Part shown: positions 10,001-17,543 of the stretch, one piece after another
Numbering within the stretch: the stretch's first letter is position 1
Layout: every line of letters begins with the position of its first letter
Notes under the pieces: generated by a model
What the model saw: the letters and a program-made list of their open reading frames with translations, nothing else
What the model was told of the DNA's origin: nothing
Databases searched by the model: none
Made by a program: the position numbers and the translations under genes
Assembly (NCBI GenBank): GCA_003245695.1
Contig: QKCK01000185.1
Coordinates: 1-34,597, forward strand
DNA from: Bacteroidota bacterium
GTDB taxonomy: Bacteria > Bacteroidota > Bacteroidia > Bacteroidales > VadinHA17
Direction of reading: 5' to 3'
Length of the DNA: 34,597 bases

Positions 10001-13000
10001 CGTAATAAGTAACGGGGTATGGTCAGTTATACATCCTGCAGCATTTACCTCCCTTACTGAGACAGTGCCACTGACAGTACCCATCATAACGGTTATACTT
10101 GCTCCGGTAGGATCGCCCACAAGCGCGGAGCCTGTTGGTAATGTCCATGTATATACTGACCCGGCTGTTGCAGGCACACTATATACTACTGTCTCGAGTG
10201 CACATACTTCGTCGTCACCGGTAACAGGTGCAACAGGGGATGGTGCCATAACTGTCACATCAAATGTGCCGGCAATGCCAGTACAACCGTAGCTGTTTGT
10301 CTCAGTCACAGTGATTGTGCCAGATCCGGCAACAGCTGCAGCATTGATGATAATGGCATTTGAGTTAAGGTCAAATGTCTTCGTCCCTATTGAGGCAGGC
10401 ACCGTCCAGGTATAAGAAGAACCAGCGTGTAATGGAACTGAATAAACAATATTTGTTTCACCTACACACAGATTGTTCTCTCCTGATATTACAGGAGCAG
10501 CTGGTTCCGGATTAATTGTGATAATAACATCTTCATCATCACCAACGCATGAACCTGCGCTCACTGGCGTGACGGTATATGTTGCGGTGATTGGCGACGT
10601 GCTATAATTCACAAAGAGATCGGTGATATGAATTGAACCTGACGGGTCTACACTAACATTAGAGGCAGCTGTTCCTTGTGAACTGCCATCTGACATTACC
10701 GGTACACCCCATGAAAGAAGAGTGCCGGCAGGAGTGTTGTCAGGCAGGAGTCTTATCTCCAGATTTGCAGGGGTATTTGAACATGTTGTCATACCCTGCC
10801 CCGGCAAAATCACCGGTTGGGGAAGAATGGTTACAATAATATCAACGGGATCACCGATACATGTGGTCCCAAAGACAGGCTGTACCCTGTATATTACCGT
10901 CTTATCTGCCCCGGTCTTATTTATAAAAATATCACCTGCCAGATATGATGGATCTGCGATGCCATTGGCGGCAGACACATTACCTGCATTAATGCCAAGG
11001 CCTGTTGCAATAGTTATTGAAAGAATATTATAGGATGTTGCAGGTACCGATGATGGAGCAACGGCAAGGACAAGTCCCGTTGGCATATTGCTGCAAACAC
11101 TTCTGTCAAGACCCGGGTCAAGAACAGGCTGTGATCCTATAGTGACAACTATCGGTTTTACTGCACCTGCACAGCCGTTATATGATGGTGTGACATAATA
11201 TGTTGCCGTCTGAGGACCTCCTGTCGTATTCACAAAGACATCACTCAAGGGGTCTGATGAAGGGATAGTGCGCGCAGTACCTCCGGTGAGACCTGCTGAG
11301 AGAGTAGGTGCAGGCCATGTAAACGTTACATTATCACCCGGATTGGTATAGTTATTAAGAAGAATAATATGATTCAGTGTCTCTCCTGAACATACTGAAG
11401 CAGACTGATCAGAAATGACAGGAAGCTGAGTAACTGTTATTAACAGTGATGCTGTGTTTAGTGTTCCGCAGCTGCCACTGGTAACATTACGGCGGTAATA
11501 TGTTGTTACTGTCATTACCCCTGGTGAATAACCAACACTGTTTTCACCGCTGATATCGCTCCAGGTGACATTATCCGGGCTGCTCTGCCATTGATAAACA
11601 TATACCCCTGTACCGCCCGTGGCTGGTGAGAGTGATATTAACGGTGCTGCAACATCATTCTCGCAGATAGTCTGTGGCGATCCTATTGTTCCAGGTGTAA
11701 GGTCAGGATAAACCTGTATCTGCACCGAAGGAGTGCTTAGTGTTCCACACGTGCCACTGGTAACATTGCGGCGGTAATATGTTGTTGAGGTAAGGGCTGG
11801 CGGAGAATAGGTGGCAGATGTTGCAAGACCTATATTCGTCCATGTGATGTTATCCGGACTGCTCTGCCACTGGTATGTGTAAGTGCCGGTACCTCCTGTA
11901 GGCGCTGTAGATTCTGTCAGGGTTGCAGGAACAGTATTATAGCAGATAGTCTGATTAGCTGCAATTGCCCCTGCTGTCAGATTATCATACACTGTTATGA
12001 ATACAGGGGTACTGCTTACTGTACCGCAAGTGCCGCTGGTTACGTTTCTGCGGTAATAATACGAAGAGGTGAGTACTCCAGGTGAGTATGCCGATAAAGA
12101 GGCCCCCGGAATATCACTGAAAGAGATACCGTCAGTAGATACCTGCCACTGATATGTATAAACCCCTGTACCTCCTGAAGGTGCTGTCAATTGTATCAGT
12201 GATGCAGCAACAGTGTTATAACAGAGGAACTGATCATTTCCAATTGTCCCGGGTGTAAGATCCCCAAAGACAGTTATCATGACAGAGGAGCTACTTGCTG
12301 TCCCACATGCACCACTGGTCACATTTCGTCTGTAATAGATGGTGCTTGTCAGTGAACCGGGTGAATAGTCTGTTCCATTAGCCCCGCTGATATTGCTCCA
12401 TGTGATGTTATCCGGGCTGCTCTGCCACTGGTATGTGTAAGTGCCTGTGCCTCCTGTAGGTGCAGTAAGCTCAGTGAGGGTTGCAGGAACAGTATTATAG
12501 CAGATACTTTGCGGGCTGCCAACAGACCCTGATGTCAGAGGCAGGTATACGGTGATTATTACATTACCGCTATACACAGTACCACAAGTGCCATTTGTAA
12601 CCGCTCTCCTGAAATAGGTGGTAGCTGTCAATGCTCCCGGAGAATAACCAGGCATTGTCGCTCCACTGATATCTGACCATGAAGAGCCATCGCTGCTTGA
12701 CTGCCACTGGTAAGTATATACTCCTGATCCTCCTGATGGAGCCACAAACTCTGTAAGAGGCGCAGGAATCGTGTTGTAACATATAGTCTGCGAAGTCCCG
12801 ATAGCTCCGGGCATCAGCATTGAATATACTATTATATGTACAGGGGCAGTGCTTACGGTACCGCATGTACCACTGGTAGCATTCCGGCGATAATACCTGT
12901 CATTGGTAAGTACCCCCGGGATATATGACTCTGAAGTAGCCCCTCCAAGATTAAACCAGTTTGTGTTATCAGATGATATCTGCCACTGGTAGTCATAAAC

Positions 13001-16000
13001 TCCCGTTCCTCCAGTGGCTGGTGCCAGTGAGGTAAGTGTTGCAGGGGCACTGCTATAACAAATTGACTGATCACTACCTATTGATCCGGGCATAAGATCA
13101 GCATATACAGTGATAAGAACTGGCAAACTGCTTATTGTACCACAACTACCACTTGTGACATTCCTGCGGAAATATGTCGTGGCTGTCATTGCCCCGGGTG
13201 AATATGTTGAGCTGTTAGCTCCTGCAATAGGATTCCATGTAATATTATCAGCGCTGCTCTGCCACTGATATGTGTAGGTTCCGGTACCACCTGAAGGTGC
13301 TGTTAGCTCCGTCAGCCCGGCAGGAACAGTATTGTAACATATAGTCTGAGGAGAACCTATTGAACCTGGTGTGAAGTCGGCATAAACTGTAACTGTGATT
13401 GTATTTGAATAGACAGTACCGCATCCGTTTCCTGAGGTTGTGACACGGCGGTAATCTGTACTCGCCGTCAAAGCTGTTGTCTCTGTATAAGCAAGACCAT
13501 TGGCACCTGTGATGTTATTCCATGAGCTCATCCCGGCGGGGCTCTTCTGCCACTGATATGTAAGTGCTGTACCACCTGTTGGTGAAGTGACATCAGTAAA
13601 TGGTGCAGGAAGAGTGTTATAACAAATTGTCTGTGTTGCTCCGATGGTGCCACCGGTAAGCTGGTCAAAAACAGTAAAAGTATGAGTTATTGGAAGACCT
13701 GCTGCAAGCGTCTGGCCACAGTTATCCTCCACGGCAGTAAGAGTATAACTGTATGTGCCCGGAGCCAGTATCCCAAGGTCAATAACATCACCTGAATAGT
13801 ATCCCGTTACCGGAGATGATGCCAATCCGGTAATATAAAGTTTATAAGGTGCACCACCACCGGTGATTTCGGAGGTGAGATATGCCGGAGTGTTATAGCA
13901 AAGGTCACCGCTGCCTGTGAATGTTGCCGAGGTGGGAAGGGTACCTACCGACACGGTAATACCTGTCCCCAGGCTCTGTGCCTGACAACCATGCGAGTCA
14001 GTCACATTGGTGAGAAGATAATTGTATGTGCCTGTGGTCAGCACTCCGGTTGATATCGCCGTTCCACTTGTATACCCTGTTATCTGTGTCTGTGGCGTTC
14101 CATTACGGGTATAATCTATTATATATGGAGGAGTACCCCCGGTAATTTCTATATAAAATGTGGTTGAAGTATTATTACATATACTCATATCAGAATTTAG
14201 CTGGGCAAGAGTAAGTGTTGAATAAAGAGATATTAAAACAGAGTTTGAGCTTACTGTACCGCATGTTGAACTGGTAACATTTCTCCTGTAATACATCTCC
14301 GTTGTCAGTGCCCCCGGCGTATATGTTGATGCTGTTGCTCCTGATATGTTGCTCCATGATGAATTATCTGTACTACGTTGCCACTGATAAGAATAGACTC
14401 CTGACCCTCCTGTTGGAGCAGCTGTCTCTGTAAGGGTTGCAGGAACAGTATTGTAACATATAGTCTGGTTACTCCCTATTGACCCCGGTGCAAGATCTGC
14501 ATATACAGTAATAAGTACAGGAATACCATCAACGGAACCGCAGGTACCACTGGTGACATTTCTCCTGAAATATATACTGGATGTAAGGACTCCGGGTGAA
14601 TATGATGATCCTGTTGCCCCAGATATATTTGTCCATGTTACGTTATCCGGTGAGCTCTGCCACTGATATGTGTATACGCCTGTACCGCCTGAAGGAGCTG
14701 TCGTCTGTGTAAGGGTGGCAGGGGCTGTATTATAACAGATACTCTGTGCCGGGCCTACTATTCCCGGAGTGAGCTCACCATAAACAGTTATCAGTACCGA
14801 GGCTGAGTTTGAAGAACCACAAGTACCACTGGTGACAACTCTCCTGTAATATGTTGACGCCGTCAGTACTCCTGGGGAATAGGTAGCTGATGTGGCACCA
14901 GATATATTTGACCAGACGCTGTTATTGGGGCTCTGCTGCCATTGATAAGTGTATACCCCTATACCCCCTGTAGGAGCAGTGAGCTCTGTCAGAGTAGAAG
15001 GAGCTGTATTATAACATATCGTTTGAGGTGACCCTACTGACCCTGAAGTCAGTGGCCCCAATACAGTAATAAGAATCGGATCTGTGTAATCAGTTCCGCA
15101 GGTATTTGTTACCCTTCTCCTGTACCACGTACTGACTGTCAGTGCACCAGGTGTGTACGATGATGAATTGGCGCCTGATATCTGCTGCCACGATGTGCCG
15201 TTTGTAGACCTGTACCAGCGATAAAAGTATGTGCCGTCTCCGCCTGAAGGGGATGTTATGTTTGTAAGGGTTGAAGGAGCTGAATTATAACATATAGTCT
15301 GTGCAGGGCCTATCTCACCTCCATCAAGATCATCATATACCGTGATGAGGATTGACGGCGTAGGCATAGCACCACACACAGCATCAGTGACAACCATCCT
15401 GTAGTATGTGCTTACTGTCAATACCGGAGGAGAATATGATGAGGCAGTGGCACCGCTGATGTTTGACCATGTGGTGTTGTCTAGACTGTTTTGCCACTGG
15501 TATGTATAGGTTCCCTCCCCTCCTGACGGAGCGCTGTTTATTGTCAGCTTCGAAGGAGCGGTATTATAACATATTGACTGTGCACTCTTAATGGTGCCAG
15601 GGTTAAATGCCGGGTATACCGTAACCTCTATTGAGTTACTGTAACCTGTACAGAGGCCGGAGGTAACTGCCCTGCGATACCATGTTGTTGTTGTAATAGC
15701 AGATGGCGGAGTATAGTTCTGCAGGTTATTTGTCCCGGGAGCAGCTGAGAAGCCTGATGTTGAGGAAGAAGTACTTCTCTGCCACTGGTAGACATATATA
15801 CCTGTCCCTCCTGTCGGCAGACCACCAGTCATAGGTGCCGGTACAGTGTTATAACAGATAGACTGATCAGAGGCAATAATATTATTACCAACCACCGGAA
15901 GAATATCCAGAACAATAGGCACTCCTGTACTCTCACAACCACCTGTACCAATCACCTCTGTCACATAAAGTGTAAAGGTCCCCGGACCTGTTATTCCATG

Positions 16001-17359
16001 TGTATATGTGGTTCCGGTGTAAAGAAGATTGGTAAGTGCGGCATCAGAATACCAGTTTATCGTGTTTGACGGAACTGTGGGATTAACTGTCAGTGTGGAT
16101 GGAACAGAACCGTAACAATAAGTCAGAGGAGAAACAACCGATGGGGGATCAGGTGCCTCAACAACTTCAATAATAAAGAAATCGTCTACATAATCAAGAT
16201 TCTCATCTATATATGGATTACACTTATTCCAGTATTTCAGATAGACATAAAAACGCTCACCCGCCACAGCTGTTGCCGGAATAGTAATAACATCCGATAC
16301 CGTATTGGGGTTTGGGGGAGCAAACGGACCTTGCACTGCTGCTACATATCCATTTGATGAATTGGCGACATTTGATCCGGCAATCATCACATTACCTGTG
16401 ATGGTGTTCATTATTGCACCTGCAGGTGTCTCACCATACACAAACTGAATATGCCTGTTCGAGGTATTGGGTATGGCTATCAGGGGAGCAGGAACCTCAG
16501 GATCCTGACAGTTCCATTCTGTCTCGTCAACAAGAACAAGGCTCGTCTCCTTTCCTTCACATACATAGGTTATATCAAAGTCACCTGAAACAGGTTCCCG
16601 CATTCGTATGTCACCGTCACCATCATCAGGTATCTCACGTCCGTGAACAACAAAAACGGACGATCCGTTTGAGAACTCACCACAAGGGTTCTGTATTGTC
16701 CATACTCCAACATAATTACAATCGGTTATAGTGGTGAATGTATGAGTCTGATCTGGTGGAATATCATCATCAGCAGCAGATGTATAGCTCCATGTAGTGC
16801 CATCACCCCAGTCAATAGTCCATACCGTACCTTTCAAAACACCAGTGGGTGTCAAAGGCATTGGTGAAGCAGAGAAATATCCTATTGCCCCAAGGTTTAC
16901 ACACTCACCCAGGTTACCAAAATATGTCTTCAGTTTCACAGACGGACATGCCAGCGTAGTAAAGCTTAGCCTGACAGGGTCAGCCATCAGATTACCTGAA
17001 CCATCAGCAGCAACAATATATAATGAATGAGCTCTGGCTGCATTAACAAGATCAAAATATTGCTGCAAAGTCATATTTGCCTGTCCGGCAGTGACTGTAA
17101 TGACTGCTGTTGCAACCATCCCGCCTGATGGCCCGGCAATAGCTGCATTGCGCACATATGTTGAAGTCAACGTTGTAGTAACATTCGAATTGAAAATAAT
17201 GATGTAAACCGTTCCCGGTACATCAATCCCAAATCGTACAGTTACATTCAATGCCCCAACCGAAACTATTGAAGGTGCTGTAAACCAGTTAGGTTGTGCA
17301 TGGGCTACCCCAAACGTCATTGCCAACAATATTCCGGCAATTAGTCCTTTGAGCTTCAT
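737..17359 (-). CDS. giant secreted multi-domain protein (5540 aa): PKD/SprB/Ig-like repeats, gliding-motility-associated (CHU_C, T9SS type B) C-terminal domain
   Basis: Single uninterrupted ORF. N-terminal signal peptide [21 protein letters not shown]. Many repeats with YQWQ, [14 protein letters not shown] motifs. C-terminus [16 protein letters not shown]...[39 protein letters not shown] matches the CHU_C/TIGR04131 pattern. Confidence 0.95.
   Translation of the reverse strand: [5540 protein letters not shown]
1052..2542 (-). repeat. block of about six PKD-type domains preceding the sorting domain
   Basis: Repeated W(D/N/E)FGDG / WSFDDG motifs followed by Y..(V/I)TL signatures. Confidence 0.85.
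2543..4840 (-). repeat. array C: 8 tandem Ig-like repeats (about 96 aa each, aa 4174-4939)
   Basis: Repeating pattern P(E)I..QP.D...CEG...F.V.AG...YQW....GW..L......G..S..L.I......M.GY.YRV.V.G.C..........L.V. Confidence 0.88.
5387..5908 (-). repeat. second SprB-like block (2 units) C-terminal to array B
   Basis: [57 protein letters not shown] and [22 protein letters not shown]...[18 protein letters not shown] match the SprB repeat pattern. Confidence 0.8.
5909..8713 (-). repeat. array B: 11 tandem repeats of about 85 aa (aa 2883-3817)
   Basis: Repeating pattern PPL.V.A.A.D..IGTC.SS...L..[41 protein letters not shown].A...VT..V. Confidence 0.92.
8714..9469 (-). repeat. first SprB-like block (3 units) N-terminal to array B
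   Basis: [57 protein letters not shown]...; [24 protein letters not shown]...; [26 protein letters not shown]...[14 protein letters not shown]. Confidence 0.82.
11420..15880 (-). repeat. array A: 14 tandem repeats of about 93 aa plus 2 divergent units after unit 6 (aa 494-1980)
   Basis: Repeating pattern [36 protein letters not shown].NISGA....YSPG.LT...[13 protein letters not shown].....V.ITVY..L.PG. Confidence 0.93.
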
Positions 17360-17535
17360 ATCTTGTTGTTTTTTATTACCACTATTATTCCAAATGATTT
17401 ATCAGATCTCTGAACAGTATTTCTATGACACACAATAAATCCAAATGGTTGCATCTCATATCGCCATTACACTTCCTCTTATATTGAAGATTTTTACAGC
17501 TAAACCGAAATTACAAAATTTTTGCAACCTTTAAA

Positions 17536-17543
17536 CAAATTTA
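17536..17543 (-). promoter_or_regulatory. candidate Bacteroidetes -7 element (TAAATTTG on minus strand) upstream of the giant gene
   Basis: Exact match to TAnnTTTG in the 248-bp divergent intergenic region; no clear -33 TTG at the usual spacing and about 180 nt from the start codon, so weak. Confidence 0.25.

Noticed and set aside
3810-11033. Many plus-strand ORFs (e.g. 4035-4361, 5721-6023, 7107-7337, 7869-8093, 9813-10292, 10722-11033) with recurring VTVTVYVVVTAGLATGL segments
   Set aside because: They are the antisense reading of repeat units in the giant gene (complement of [14 protein letters not shown] codons). The recurrence comes from the repeat, not from a second protein family.
1066-15825. 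Short minus-strand ORFs inside the giant gene in other frames (1066-1254, 5740-5955, 12570-12866, 12853-13074, 15628-15825)
   Set aside because: Out-of-frame shadows of the 5540-aa ORF with no domain resemblance.
5909-15880. Regularly spaced DNA repeats considered as a CRISPR-like or satellite array
   Set aside because: Periods of about 250-280 bp, divergent at DNA level and fully in frame with a conserved protein repeat; explained by coding tandem domains.
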